Both the position numbers and the translations under genes were made by a program. This document shows positions 1-11,078 of a stretch of DNA of 64,000 nt, in pieces. Positions within the stretch are counted from its first letter, which is position 1; each line of letters starts with the position of its first letter. Below the pieces are notes generated by a model. The model was not told where the DNA came from. It saw only the letters and a list, made by a program, of their open reading frames with translations, and did not search any database. Origin of the DNA: Siphonodentalium dalli (Eukaryota; Mollusca; Scaphopoda; Gadilida; Siphonodentaliidae); assembly GCA_032622095.1 (NCBI GenBank), contig CP136061.1, forward strand, positions 89,210,983 through 89,274,982, given 5' to 3'.

Positions 1-745
1 TATCAGGCGTTTACTAAAACCGCAAAATATTGAGAAATTAGTGCAATTTTCTGAATTTTCGCATTATTTCATCGTATAAAATCAATTAAAATACGACAAG
101 CAACTGGAAATGTTTTTGAACATTCTAGAAGGGGTTTAAAATTTCTCGCGTAAACTATGACAGATACCAAAGTTATAATTAGTTTTATAGACCCACCCTA
201 AATCCCCCATAGTAAATGCATGCGGCCGTAAAGCACGTGGCTTTGTTTGGATAGTTTCTGGCCCACAATGCATCATTCTCGCTATCTGTAAAATGGTCTA
301 TGAGCAGGTGATTCTCATTGGCAGTGACACGTTACAAGTTACATACATACATACATGCATGTGTCTGAACCTGTCTGATATTTAGTCCTTGGATAAACAA
401 TCATTTTCTATTTCACCAAAAAGGGGACCCATAATTTCTCATCCTTTACTAAAAATATTTTTTTTACTATCATTTTTTTTTCTCAACAAAGCGCTGTTAG
501 GGCATAAATTTGGACACAAAATCACCAAATTGATTTATTTAAAAGCTCAAATGATGGACACTGATGAAATTCAAAACTTATTTGCACAATTAATTAATGG
601 CACTTTTTCGTTTAGTGAAATTGAAGTGCGTTTACATAATTCGTAGTAGTTGTATTTGTACTGAACTGATGTAAAATTTATACATCCCAATTGAGGCTTT
701 TCTCATCATATAAATGGTAGCGCTAATAAATTGTCCAAACACTAT
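1..745. other. No gene seen; AT-rich flank
   Basis: AT-rich sequence with a short ACAT simple repeat near 341-360. An 85-codon open frame at 389-646 has low-complexity composition and matches no family I recognise. I see no splice-bounded exon, RNA gene or transposon end here. Confidence 0.5.
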
Positions 746-774
746 GCATGGCATTAGATAACATACATCAATCA

Positions 775-880
775 TTATTCAATGTTTTTATAGTGAAGGA
801 TAGGAGATATAAAGCTGCTTCATCAGTGGGCCTCAAAGCTTTCATATATTACATGGGATTTAGCTATTTGTTTATGGGTT
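775..880 (+). repeat. Direct repeat, left copy (partner 2358-2460)
   Basis: About 100 bp from 'caatgtttttatagt' to 'acatgggatttagc' recur, diverged, at 2358-2460. Between the copies lie only stacked MITEs (MITE-A, TTAA-1, FB-F). The pair could be two copies of one unknown repeat or a local duplication that opened around the insertions. Confidence 0.6.
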
Positions 881-922
881 TACCAATAGTTTATCCATTA
901 ACCAATGCAATGCATTGGTCTG

Positions 923-1126
923 CAGTATAATGCCCTAAATAATCGACTCCTTTTCCACAGCATAATTATGGGTAATTTTTCAGGATTTAGTCGAAAATAT
1001 GGCTTGTTGCCATTCATCGGAAAGTTCTCAGTGAGAGCTTTCCGATGAATGGCAAGAAGCCATAATCCTGAAAAATTACCCATAATTATGCTGTGGAAAA
1101 GGAGTCGATTATTTATGGCATTACTG
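923..1126. mobile_element. MITE-A copy 1 (Tc1/mariner-type palindrome)
   Basis: Family description: full copies are 213 bp, begin CAGTAATGCCCTAAATAATC and end with its reverse complement, and are palindromic almost throughout with only a short centre. They sit between TA dinucleotides. There is no coding capacity. TA target and CAG ends fit a non-autonomous Tc1/mariner or pogo-type element. This copy is ~204 bp with variant arms. The palindrome continues outside the element (attggtctgcag on the left, ctgcagaccaat on the right), which is unusual in the family. Confidence 0.85.
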
Positions 1127-1134
1127 CAGACCAA

Positions 1135-1243
1135 TGCTCTCACTGAGAGCTTTCCGATGAATGGCAACAAGCCATATTTCCAACTAAATCGTTACCCATA
1201 ATTCTGCTGTGGTTAAGGAATTGATTATTTAGGGCATTACTGT
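1135..1243. mobile_element. MITE-A fragment (right arm)
   Basis: Right arm only, from the central 'gagagctttccgatgaatgg' to the terminal 'ggcattactg', with a small internal loss. It abuts copy 1 and may come from the same damaged insertion. Confidence 0.8.
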
Positions 1244-1245
1244 AT

Positions 1246-1462
1246 TTACCTTGACCTTATTAGCAAGTGCATTCTCTTATATATGCCAGGCTCTCTATCG
1301 GAGACTCGCATATATAAGAACAAACATTGGCCTAACAATATTTACCTTGAACTTGTAAGACAGTGCATTCTCTTATATATAGGAGACTCGCATATATAAG
1401 AGAATGCTTTGGCACAGGATTTTTAATGCTGCACCAGCACAGCTCCCATCATGAAAGGGTTA
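1246..1462. mobile_element. TTAA-1 element, left end missing, two hairpin modules
   Basis: TTAA-1 family: ends TTAACCCTTTCATGA(C/T)GGGAGC, and inside two or more hairpins built on 'gcattctcttatatatg' separated by 'atttaccttgaccttgtaag'. TTAA target and CCCTTT ends are those of piggyBac-type non-autonomous elements. This copy keeps hairpins at 1267-1334 and 1364-1417 and the right end 'catgaaagggttaa'. Its left end is lost next to the MITE-A fragment. Confidence 0.75.
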
Positions 1463-1483
1463 ATAGTAAGGGGGTGGCTCACT

Positions 1484-1958
1484 AGATCTCTACTCTGGCT
1501 AACGCCAGATCATATTCCACCAGTACAAAACCTTGTAACTTTTTGAAGTTTTGACAGGGAACCTTGTAAAGTCGAAAGAATAACTCGGGAAATTTATTTC
1601 TTAGTTATTATCTGTTCCTTAATAATGTACTTCACTGTAGGTGAATGTTCCAAATCAAAATTTCGTGCTTTTGTGTGACTTTTCTGAGCCGATATCGCAA
1701 TAAAATTAATTAATTACCAAGGATAAATTCCATAATTGTGTGAGACGCAAAGCAATATCACTCAACAAAGTCAATTAAATCGTGAAATTTCCAGTTAGGA
1801 CCTTCACCTGCAGTGAAGTACATTATTAACAGATAATAACTAAAAAATATATTCAACTTCATAAGGTTCCCTGTCAAAACTTCCAAGTTCCAAGGTTTGG
1901 CACTGGTGGAAATTGATCTCTATGCGCGTTAGCCAGAGTATAGATTCATGGCATAATC
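1484..1958. mobile_element. FB-F palindromic element, copy 1
   Basis: About 475 bp, inverted-repeat for most of its length. The left arm starts near 'gatctctactctggctaacg' and the right arm ends near 'gattcatggcataatc'. Inner arms carry 'cttcactgtaggtgaa' and its complement. Three more copies lie at 9432, 45567 and 47520. No open frame. Long terminal inverted repeats without genes fit a foldback or Mutator-like MITE; the family is not settled. Confidence 0.75.
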
Positions 1959-1994
1959 TGGTTGTCAAATAGACAGGGTACACGGACCCCTGTA

Positions 1995-2164
1995 CAGTAA
2001 TGCCCTAAATAATTGACTCCTTAACCACAGCAGAATTATGGGTAATTTTTCAGGATTTAGTTGGAAATATGGCTTGTTGCCATTCATCGGAAAGCTCTCA
2101 CCGAGAACAATGTTTACCCATAATTCTGCTGTGGTTAAGGAGTGGATTATTTAGGGTATTACTG
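1995..2164. mobile_element. MITE-A copy 2, shortened right arm
   Basis: Left arm complete from CAGTAATGCC after a TA. The right arm has lost its inner part (only 'tacccataattctgctg' to the end remains). Confidence 0.85.
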
Positions 2165-2357
2165 TTCCTGTCACACCAGAATGGTGCTAACTTAGCCACA
2201 TTAGATTGACGGCCAGTCTTCACAGTGCATTTACAAATTGTTAACAAAACATAGAATAATATTATAGATAAGGGCTGGGAATTTATTTGCAAATAAAATA
2301 ATAAGATTTGCAGGTCGTTGGTGGGAGGGATATGCTGTCTCCTCCAATACCCTCACT

Positions 2358-2460
2358 ATTCTCAATGTTTTTATAGTAAAGGTTATGAGATAAAACAGTG
2401 TCATTAGTGCAGCACTGAAAGCTTTCATAGATTACATGGGATTTAGCAATTTGTATAATG
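2358..2460 (+). repeat. Direct repeat, right copy (partner 775-880)
   Basis: Diverged second copy of the 775-880 segment, in the same orientation. Both contain 'aaagctttcata' followed by 'attacatgggatttag'. Confidence 0.6.
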
Positions 2461-2557
2461 TGATAGTGATATTGTGTGAAGCATGATTCTTTTGTTTTTC
2501 TTGACCATATATCGTATGATTCGTTGATGGATTGCTGAAGAATATTGATTTTATCAA

Positions 2558-3235
2558 CATGCCTGCAAATAACGTGTCTGTCATTTGCAGAATGAGGTCC
2601 CCAGAGGGTAAATTTAGTGATGCTATCCCACAGAGCAGGCTAACATCACTAAATTATCCCTCTAGGGACCTCATTCTTCTTAGACCTCATATGCTATGGG
2701 AGACCTAGGATCAGATTGAAGTTCCCCAGTTGAAGTTGGTGATTTTCACCAATTATGTAGTCACCTCGATTATGTATTTTATCTTCTGAAAATTAGGGGA
2801 TGTAGAAACTCCCCAGAAGGAAAAAAAACTAAAAACAATGTTAATTTGAGACTATAAATACTTAGCAGAAGATGAGACCCAAGCAGAATGAGGTCCCCAG
2901 AGGGTGAATTTGGTGATGCTAGCCCACTGTGCAGGGTAGTTACTAGTATCACTATAAAATTCACCCTTTGGGCAAGCCTTGAAATAGTGTGTATGTCATT
3001 TGCAGAATGAGGTTCCCCTAGCATTACCAAATTAACCCTCTGGGAACCTCATTCTGCTGAGGTGTAAGCAGAATGAGGTTCCCTGAGGGTGAATTTGGTG
3101 ATGCTAGCCCGCTATGTGGGGTAGCATCACTAAATTCACCCTCTGGGGACCTCATTCTGCAAATGACAGACACCCTATTTCAAGGCTTGCCTTTGGGGAC
3201 CTCATTCTGCATATGACAGGCAGGCTACTTGCAGC
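2558..3235. mobile_element. MITE-C (hAT-type) outer copy, carrying a nested compact copy
   Basis: MITE-C family: ends CAAGCCTTGAAATAGTGTG or CAAGCCTGAGTTTAGTGTG, then CTGTCATTTGC and hairpin arms reading AGAATGAGGTCCCCAGAGGG. Long copies have a ~200-bp centre, and several copies have 8-bp target duplications, so hAT type. This outer copy has diverged ends and is split at 2965-3197 by a compact copy of the same family. No transposase frame. Confidence 0.75.
2973..3189. mobile_element. Compact MITE-C nested in the outer MITE-C
   Basis: 217 bp from CAAGCCTTGAAATAGTGTG to its complement, flanked by an exact 8-bp duplication CCTTTGGG (2965-2972 and 3190-3197). The target lies in the 'caccctttggggacc' arm of another MITE-C. 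This is a clean self-insertion and good evidence for hAT-type transposition. Confidence 0.9.
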
Positions 3236-3396
3236 CCTGAGAATGTTCAATTAAGATTACATTGTCAGCCAGAATCATGAGAGTTATTGGAAAGGCTTTA
3301 TTGATTGGTAGAGGTATTGACCTTCCATAATTTGAGGTCTTCCTTCGTCTCCCACTATGTTAGTGGGTTCAAGTGCCCACAGTACTCTTACTTAAC

Positions 3397-3960
3397 CAAG
3401 TCTGTGTTTAGTGTGCCTGTCATTTGCAGAATGAGGTCCCCAGAGGGTGAATTTAGTCACCAAATTCACCCTCTGGGGACATTCTGCATATATAGCCACA
3501 TGTGATATGGGAGACATACAGCAATGCCCTAAATAATCAACTCCTTAACCGCAGCAGAATTATGGGTAACTTTTTGGGATTTAGTCGGAAATATGGCTAG
3601 TTGCCATTCATTGTAAAACTCTCAGTGAGAGCTTTCCGATGAATGGCAACAAGCCATATTTCCGACTAAATTCTGAAAAGTTACCCATAATTCTGCTGTG
3701 GTTAAGGAGTCTATTATTGAGAGCTTTCCGATGAATGGCAACAAGCCATATTTCCAACTAAATCCTGAAAAGTTACCCATAATTCTGCTGTGGTTAAGGA
3801 GTCAATTATTTAGGGCATTACTGTAGACTCAGATTGAAGTTCCCAAATGGTGAATATTGTGATGTACGCACATTGGAAACCTCAATTATGCTATGAGTCG
3901 TCTGCCAATTTGGGGATATAGAGAAACTAAACTAAAAAAAGAAATAGAATCTATGTGAAG
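3397..3960. mobile_element. MITE-C copy 2, split by MITE-A
   Basis: Begins 'caagtctgtgtttagtgtg'. It has a shortened first hairpin, then the family centre 'gagacata' / 'gactcagattgaagttcc' interrupted by MITE-A at 3519-3823. The 3' part fades after 'gagaaactaaactaaaaaa'. The centre matches copies 4, 9 and 12. Confidence 0.75.
3519..3823. mobile_element. MITE-A copy 3 inserted in MITE-C, right arm duplicated
   Basis: Flanks 'gagacaTA' and 'TAgactcag' join to the uninterrupted MITE-C sequence found elsewhere (for example 38672-38687), proving a TA target duplication. The element is 305 bp because the right arm is present twice, the first repeat stopping at 'aaggagtctattatt'. Confidence 0.9.
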
Positions 3961-3964
3961 AAGT

Positions 3965-5400
3965 TTTTTAAAATTATTTTCAATAGAACAGAGCTGAAAA
4001 CTATGGTAAATAATGAGATTTTGTGTGTTGTTGTTGTTGTAACTGGAGGTCTGGAACCCTGAATTTATCCATTGCAGAAAACAGTTCATTATGAATAACC
4101 CATTAAATCCATACTTAATTTGATAACTCTGTGTGGTGGACACTTGAATATGGACATTAATTGGGAATAGATTGTTTGAATATCATTATGATCTGACAGG
4201 GAAAGTTCAGCATCAAGTCGACTCAGAATATGAAATTTATGTCGAGTCAGGGGTGCTAATTTACTGCAATGTTGATTACAAAGACGGGAACTGCAAATTT
4301 AACGTACTGCACTGGGAAAACCTTGCGGGCTAGTTAGGTGTTATAGAAACATTGGAATGGGACATGGAGGGTTATCTATTGAACTGGATCGTGCCTCTGT
4401 ATTGCTCGTATAATATAGTGAATGCCCGACGGAATGTGCCTTGCACGCTATTCTTATTCTCAGATGCCATATTGAGTTCTAACCAATCAATAATATGTTT
4501 TTGAGCGAAAAAAGCTCATTTCGGTGGGGTAACAATTTGCCGTATTTTATTTAGCAAGTTAATAGTTATTTATTTAATAAATTAATATTTAGATTCTAGT
4601 GTATACATGTTACATGTTGAAACATAGAATGCCATCCGTAACATACTTTCTGGTTTGATATTGAATTTTTTAATGATTTTATTTCAAATCATTTTGATGT
4701 TTTAGTGGGACTCCAATAATCATTGTTAATTTATAAAAAAAAAAATATATATATATTCTTCGAAAAATTTATAAATCTTGTTTATTTGTCATAATTTGGT
4801 TTTTTAAATTGTTTTGGTTTTTTAAATTGTTTTCAATGGAACAAAGCTGAAAACTATTTTAAATGAGATTTTGTGTGTTGTTGTTGTAACTGAAGGTCTG
4901 GAACCTTGGAATTTATCCATTGCAGAGAACAGTTCATTATGAATAACCGATTAAATCCATACTTAATTTGATAACTCTGTGTGGTGGACACTTGAATATG
5001 GACATTAATTGGGAATAGATTGTTTGAATATCATTATGATCTGACAGGGAAAGTTCAGCATCAAGTCGACTCAGAATATGAAATTTATGTCGAGTCAGGG
5101 GAGCTAATTTACTGCATGTTGATTACAAAGACGGAAACTGCAAATTTAACGTACCGCACTGGGAAAACCTTGCATGCTAGTTAGGTGTTATTGGAACGGG
5201 ACATGGAGGAATGTTTATTGAACCGGATCGTGGCTCTGTATGACTTGTTTAATGATATAACTGATTGCTCGTATAATATAGTGAATGCCCGACGGAATGT
5301 GCTTCGCACGCCGCTCATATTCTCAGATGCAAATGGAGTTCTATCAATCAATACTCGGGGAACTAGTGCTATTCAGACTCCCTTCAGTTCATATCTTTAG
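3965..5400 (+). repeat. Tandem duplication, unit ~840 bp
   Basis: The stretch from about 3965 to 4450 (caatagaacagagctgaaa ... gcccgacggaatgtgcc) recurs at about 4833-5305 in the same orientation. The second copy has a ~25-bp extra segment (gtatgacttgtttaatgat) and lacks others. A 71-codon frame at 5185-5400 exists only in the second copy, so it is probably not a gene. 4450-4830 between the copies is AT-rich with a short TA run. Confidence 0.75.
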
Positions 5401-5404
5401 CTAT

Positions 5405-8400
5405 TGATGCCATGTTCTCCAATAGGGAGAATCAGTTTCTTGTTAACACCATCAGTCTCATCCAGCCCTCCCTGTCAGCGTGAGGATTAAAAGCCGTTTG
5501 GGTTTTGTAAAACTCAACTCACATTGTGATATTTACTGTAACTTTCTTCTCATTGTGTTTATTTTCTTGGATCTATCGTGTGTTAATCACAATCACTGTG
5601 ATTTCTATTCTGTAAGTACATAACAAGTTGTAAACACTGTGGCCTATTTTTCAACATGATTGTTTTATGAAAGAGTTATACTTAACCTCATACTATCTAC
5701 ATAAGTTAGCATACTACCTAAAAAGCAAATTACGAGAATTTTCTCCGAACTACGCTATACTAGGAAAGTTAGGCTTCCCTTGCTAACCTTATTTCTTCTT
5801 AGTTGTGATTATTATCTTGGATCTATTGCGTACGTGTTAATCACAATCACCATGATTTCTATTCCGTAAGTATATAACAAGTTGTAAACGCTGTGGCCTA
5901 TTTTTCAACGTGATAAGTATGATAAGAGTTAAACTTTCTTTAATTCTGTCATTAATAAGTATAGGAATGGTATGCCCTATATTGCCATAATTTGATGTCA
6001 CTGTCTCCAATTGGGAGAATCAGTTTCTTGTTAATTAACACCATCAGTCTGATCCAGCCCTCCCTTTCAGCGTGAGGATTAAAAGCTGCTCGGGTCTCAT
6101 AATAATTCTCAAATCACAGTGTGAATTTACTGTCATCTACGTGTCCGTGAAATCGTCTTGTGATAATCAATTGGTTTCTTCTGGAAATGAATTCTACGTG
6201 TGCTTATATGTGGATCTACAGTTTGATTTCTTCTCTGTAAGTTATAACCAGTTGTAAATAATATTTCTCTGGTGCGATCACTCTCATTGTTTTCTGTAAG
6301 AATTGTAATTTTATATGCGTGAATCACTAGCAATCATCATGCGGTACATATGAAAATATTAAAGTAATAGTATGTGTTATTGCATAAAGATAATTAATTA
6401 CTATATTGTCATCACTCAAACCTCCAAGAGATATTTTTTAACCTGACTTGACCAATATTTTATTTATAGGGAGAGGATTATTAAAAGGTTGTGTTACACT
6501 CTGTTACACTCTGTGTGATTTCTACTCTCATTTTAATATCAGTGTGTTATTTTTCTTTGATCTACCATATGATAATTACCATCACAGTAATTTCTTTTCT
6601 GAAGTATATTTAGAAGTTAACATAACAAGTTGTAAACACTGTGGCCTTATTTTTCAATGTGATCGTTTTATGAACGAGTTAAACTTTAATTAATTCTGTC
6701 ATTAATAAGTATAGGAATAGTATGCCCTATATTGCCATCATTTGATACCACGGTCTCCCATAGGGAGAATAAGTTTCTTGTTAATACCATCAGTCTGATC
6801 CATCCCTCTCTGTCAGCATGAGGTTTAAAAGCTGTTCGGGTCTCATAATTCTCAAATCACAGTGTGAAATTTACTGTCACCTACGTGTCCATGAAATCGT
6901 CTTGTGATAATCAATTGGTTTCTTCTGGAAATGAATTCTACGTGTTCTTATATGTCGATCTACAGTTTGATTTCTTCTCTGTAAGTTGTAACCAGTTGTA
7001 AATAATATTTCTCCGGTGTCATCACTCTCATTGTTTTCTGTAAGAATTGTAATTTTATATGCGTGAATCACTAGCAATCCTCATGTGGTACATATGAAAA
7101 TATTGAAGTAATAGTATGTGTTATCGCATAAAGATAATTAATTACTATATTGTCATCACAAAAAGCCTCTGTGAGATATTTTTTATCTGACTTGACCTAA
7201 TATTTTATTTATAGGGAGAGGATTATTAAAAGGTTGTGTTACACTCTGTGTGAATTCTACTCTTATTTTAATATCAGTGTGTTTATTTTCTTTGATCTAC
7301 CATGTGATAATCACCCTCACCATCATTTCTTTTCTGTACATATAGAAGTTAATATAGCAAGTTGTAAACACTGTGGCCTATTTCTTAATGTGATCAGCAT
7401 GATCGTTTTATGAACGAGTTAAACTTTAATTAATTCTGTCATTAATAAGTATAGGAATGGTATGCCCTGTATTGCCATCATTTGATGTCACAGTCTCCGA
7501 TGGGGAGAATCAGTTTCTTGTTAATTAACACCATCAGTCGATCCCTGTCAGCGTGAGGATTAAAAGCTGCTCCGGTCTCGTAATTCTTAAATCACAGTGT
7601 GAAATTTACTGCGACCTACGTCTCTGTGACATCGACTTGTTATAATCAACCAGTTTCTTCTGGAAACAAATTCTCAGTGTGCTTATTAGTGGATCTACAG
7701 CGTGATTTCTTCTCTGTAAGTTGTAACAAGTTGTTTGTTCTTCAGTGTCATCAGTCTAATTGTTTTCTGTAAGAATTCTAATTTGATCTATATATTTACT
7801 GCAACCTACTTCTCCGTGAAATTGTCTTGTTATAATCAACTGTTTTCTACAGGAAACACATTCTCTGTGTGCTTTTGGCCCGAGTCTTGTTATACTCAAC
7901 TGTGTGAAATTAACTGCAACTGATTTTCTTCGGTGACAATGTCTTGTGATAATCTTCTGTGACATTGTCTTGTGATAATCAACTGTGTGCATTCTACATC
8001 AAGGTTCCAACTTCTCAGTGAAAGGTCTAAAAATTGTTGTTCTCAAGTGTGAAATCTACTGCATCTGACTGTGCAAATACAGAAATGCTCTAAATAATCG
8101 ACTCCTTAACCACAGCAGAATTATGGGTAATTTTTCAGGATTTAGTCGGAAATATGGCTTGTTGTCATTCATCGGAAAGCTCTCAGTGAGAGCTTTCCGG
8201 TGAATGGCAACAAGCCATATTTCCGACTAAATCCTGAAAAATTACTTATTATTCTGCTGTGGTTAAGGAGTCGATTATTTAGAGCATTACTGTACTTTGG
8301 TGAATCTACAGTGCGCTTTATTTTCTGTACGTGTCCTAATAACAAGTTGTATGTGTCCTACATATTCACTGTCATCAGTCTGATGGTTTCCCAGGCCTGC

Positions 8401-8445
8401 AAATTTGAGATGAATGACCGTTCAGTTCGCCTACAGGTTACCTAA
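5405..8445 (+). repeat. Tandem repeat, unit ~743 bp, about 3-4 copies
   Basis: Marker 'ataggaatggtatgccctat' lies near 5959, 6710 and 7451, and 'ctgtaagttgtaacaagttg' near 6236, 6979 and 7714. That sets the unit at ~741-750 bp. The first copy (from 5405) is shorter and diverged. Each unit has inner sub-repeats, notably 'tctgtaagt...ataacaagttgtaaa' and 'cttgtgataatcaa'. Short open frames at 6133-6333 and 6877-7077 (both minus) are translations of the same repeat. Function unknown. Confidence 0.8.
8080..8292. mobile_element. MITE-A copy 4 (full length)
   Basis: 213 bp between TA dinucleotides, both arms nearly complete. It is inserted in the last unit of the 743-bp tandem array. Confidence 0.9.
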
Positions 8446-8664
8446 AATGAAATGCCTCGAACGTAAAACCAGTCACGCCAAAGGATCACGGAGTCTCACC
8501 TTAATTATTGCTCAATCACATCTCAAAATGAGACATGTTCAAAATGATTAGTTAAATGAATTGCCCATTAATAGTAGTTAATGATACCAGTGTAGTAATT
8601 ATAACAGTTTGTGTGTAACTCTGCTGGTAACCTATATGTCATTTAAGCACAAATCTGATGAACG

Positions 8665-8718
8665 AAGAATAAGAAAACACAATTTTGAAATCTGCAAAAA
8701 TTGTGTTTTCTTATTCTT
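8665..8718. repeat. Short perfect hairpin
   Basis: 'aagaataagaaaacacaatt' is mirrored by its complement after a 14-base loop. It could be a tiny MITE or an unprocessed hairpin. No second copy seen in the window. Confidence 0.6.
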
Positions 8719-8776
8719 TACTTTAATTTGAGGTATTCCTTCAGCTCCCACTTTGTTGGTCGGTTCAAGCGCATGC

Positions 8777-9150
8777 ACAAGCTTGGAAATATTGTGCCTG
8801 ACATTTGCAGAATGAGGTCCCCAGAGGGTGAATTTAGTCAAGCTACCCTGCACAAGGGCTAGCATCACCAAATTCACCCCTCTGGAGACCTCATTCTACT
8901 TGGTATATATATAGTCTCAATTAACATTGTTTTAGTTACTTTTTCAGTATCCCCCTAATTTGCAGAAGATAACATGCATAATTGAGGTGACTAATGGATG
9001 AACATCACCAACTTCAATTGGGGAATTCCTAAGCAGAAGGAGGTCCCCAGTGGGTGAATTTTGTGATGCTAGCCCATCGTGCCGGATAACGTCACTAAAT
9101 TCACCCTCTGTAGACCTCATTCTGAAAATGACAGACAGTATTTCCAGGCA
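8777..9150. mobile_element. MITE-C copy 3
   Basis: Starts 'caagcttggaaatattgtg' and ends near 'gacagacagtatttccagg'. The centre is the 'cagttgaagttgg' type but shortened. No clear 8-bp duplication remains. Confidence 0.75.
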
Positions 9151-9163
9151 AAGTTACAATTAA

Positions 9164-9422
9164 AGATGGCCAATCTCTTCCTATAACAAGTTTATATAGT
9201 TTCTGAGGTATAAAATAATAAATATGAATCAAAGACCCCTGTCCGAAAACACTTCTATCAGTAGTAAAGAAAAAATAGTTCAATTGATTATCGCATTATA
9301 TAAAAAAATATAGATATAAAATCAATATTAATTTGACATCCGGACAGATGTACGCATTCGACTCATATTTTTATTTGATACCACGGAAACTATATAAAAC
9401 GTAGAAAGAGATAGGCCATCTT
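9164..9422. mobile_element. TTAA-4 element, short form
   Basis: TTAA at 9160-9163 and 9423-9426. Ends are AGATGGCCAATCTC and GAGATAGGCCATCTT, and the interior is largely palindromic (gtataaaataataaatatgaat and its complement). A 521-bp relative lies at 34011-34531. TTAA flanks suggest piggyBac-type mobility. Confidence 0.8.
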
Positions 9423-9431
9423 TTAATGAAT

Positions 9432-9671
9432 AGTAATTGATTGAATGTTTATTGCAATATCGGCTCTCAAAAGTCACAGAAAAGCATGCAATTTTGAGTT
9501 GGGACATTCACACATAGTGAAGGTACACTATTAAGTAACAGATAATCATTAACAAATATATTCCCCGTGTTATTGTTCCCTGTCAAAACTTCAAAAAGTT
9601 CCCAGGTATTGTACTGGTGGAATATGATCTCTACGGGCGTTAGCCAGAGTAGATATTCCTGACATGATCTA
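9432..9671. mobile_element. FB-F right half, copy 2
   Basis: Right arm of the FB-F palindrome, from 'attgcaatatcggctc' to 'tgacatgatc'. The left arm is absent. It directly follows the TTAA-4 element. Confidence 0.7.
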
Positions 9672-9699
9672 CGTCATTTCGTATTATCTTCGGCAAGAA

Positions 9700-10200
9700 T
9701 TAAAATAGTTCCCATAGATTATCATCACTTATCGGTAAACCTCCGCAGACATTTTCACCTGACTTTGACTCATATTTTATATAGGAAAAGAATTAAAGGC
9801 TTGTAAAGTCTTGATTGATTCAAATTTATGAATTCCACAACAACCCATTTATGAGTGTCCTTATATTTGTGGATCAGTAGAGTCATTTATTCTCTGTGAG
9901 TCCCTTAACAAGTTGTACAGTAATGCTCTAATTAATTGACTCCTGAACCACAGCAGAATTATGGGTAACTTTTCAGGATTTAGTCAGAAAAATGGCTTGT
10001 TGCCATTCATCGGAAAGCTCTCACCGAGAGCTTTTCGGTGAATGGCAACAAGCCATATTTCCGACTAAATCCTGAAAAGTTTTCCATAATTCTGCTGTGG
10101 TTCAGGAGTCGATTAATTTGAGCATTACTGTAACACTCATTGTATATCCATCTCCACTGTGATCAGTCTGATCATTTTCTGTAAGAATTGTACTTAATAA
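9700..10200 (+). repeat. Diverged outlying copy of the 743-bp unit
   Basis: 'attatcatcact...cctgactttgactcatattttatatagg' and, beyond MITE-A copy 5, 'gatcagtctgatcattttctgtaagaattg' match the 5.4-8.4 kb unit. The array therefore once extended to about 10.2 kb and was split by MITE-C, TTAA-4 and FB-F insertions. Confidence 0.65.
9918..10130. mobile_element. MITE-A copy 5 (full length)
   Basis: 213 bp, TA on both sides, interrupting the outlying 743-bp repeat unit right after 'aacaagttg'. Confidence 0.9.
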
Positions 10201-10217
10201 ATTTATTGCCCCCTTAA

Positions 10218-10598
10218 CCCTTTACCCAACAAAACGGCCAAAACCGGCCAAATAAAGCTTCAACAGCCTAAAATATCTTCGGTCTGTCTCAATAGAACCA
10301 TACAAATATGGGTATCATTGGAACCGGCTCCTTGACCACATTGTGATAGTTACAGTTATGCCCTGTGCCAATGCATTCTCTTATATATGCGAGTCGACCA
10401 TAGGTCGCCTCTCATATATAAGAGAATGCATTGGCCTAAAAAAAAATCTTTTTACCATTTTTTCTTACATTCTTTAACAATTTTATAATTTTTCATGTGT
10501 TAAGCCAATACATTCTCTTATATATGCGAGGCGACCTATGGTCGACTCGCATATATAAGAGAATGCATTGGCACAGGGCCCTTCTGTTGGGTAAAGGG
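10218..10598. mobile_element. TTAA-3 element carrying two FB-E hairpins
   Basis: TTAA at 10214-10217 and 10599-10602; inverted ends CCCTTTACCCAACA. The inner left part 'acggccaaaaccggcc' is unique to this family. Two hairpin modules (10371-10436 and 10505-10578) with a short FB-E centre fill the right part. It looks like an FB-E element lodged inside a piggyBac-type MITE. Confidence 0.8.
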
Positions 10599-10612
10599 TT
10601 AATAAATTTATC

Positions 10613-10613
<1 letters not shown>

Positions 10614-10643
<30 letters not shown>
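10614..10643. repeat. Poly-C run of 30
   Basis: Thirty uninterrupted C, adjacent to the TTAA-3 right end. Open frames with glycine runs on the minus strand here are artefacts of this run. Length is prone to assembly error. Confidence 0.9.
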
Positions 10644-11074
10644 ACAGCGGAGACCCCCTGGCCACGTTCCTGAATCCCTGGTTGAGCGTAATTCTGTGAC
10701 GTACTATTTCTCGCTGGTCTGATTCCATCACACATACACTAATTGGTGACATGTTTTTTTAATTATCAAATGACACATGACAAATCTAGATTTTCTCTTG
10801 TCACTGTTAAGCTTATCTTCATATTTTATTGACATTTTCTGGGTATAAAACTGTCTAGATGCGTCATTTGAGGAGGCCATAGGTTCAGATATAAATGGAA
10901 TGCGTCACGATTAGCAAAGTTAGTCGGAAGACTTAGCATTTAAATTGATATTGATGTAAAGTGCATTGAAATTAATCTACATGTGGATTGCCCTATACAA
11001 TTAAAGACATATTATGCACTTATTTCATTATTTTATTTAAAGTGATTATAAACACTCCTGTTCACTGGATATTA
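10644..11074. other. No gene seen
   Basis: Non-repetitive within the window, AT-rich, without open frames of note or transposon ends. Confidence 0.5.
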
Positions 11075-11078
11075 TTAA

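Noticed and set aside
5185-5400. 71-codon frame in the ~840-bp duplication
   Set aside because: Not kept open in the other copy of the duplication (4360-4480), so not under coding constraint.
10483-10752. Glycine-run minus-strand frames
   Set aside because: Produced by the 30-base poly-C run.
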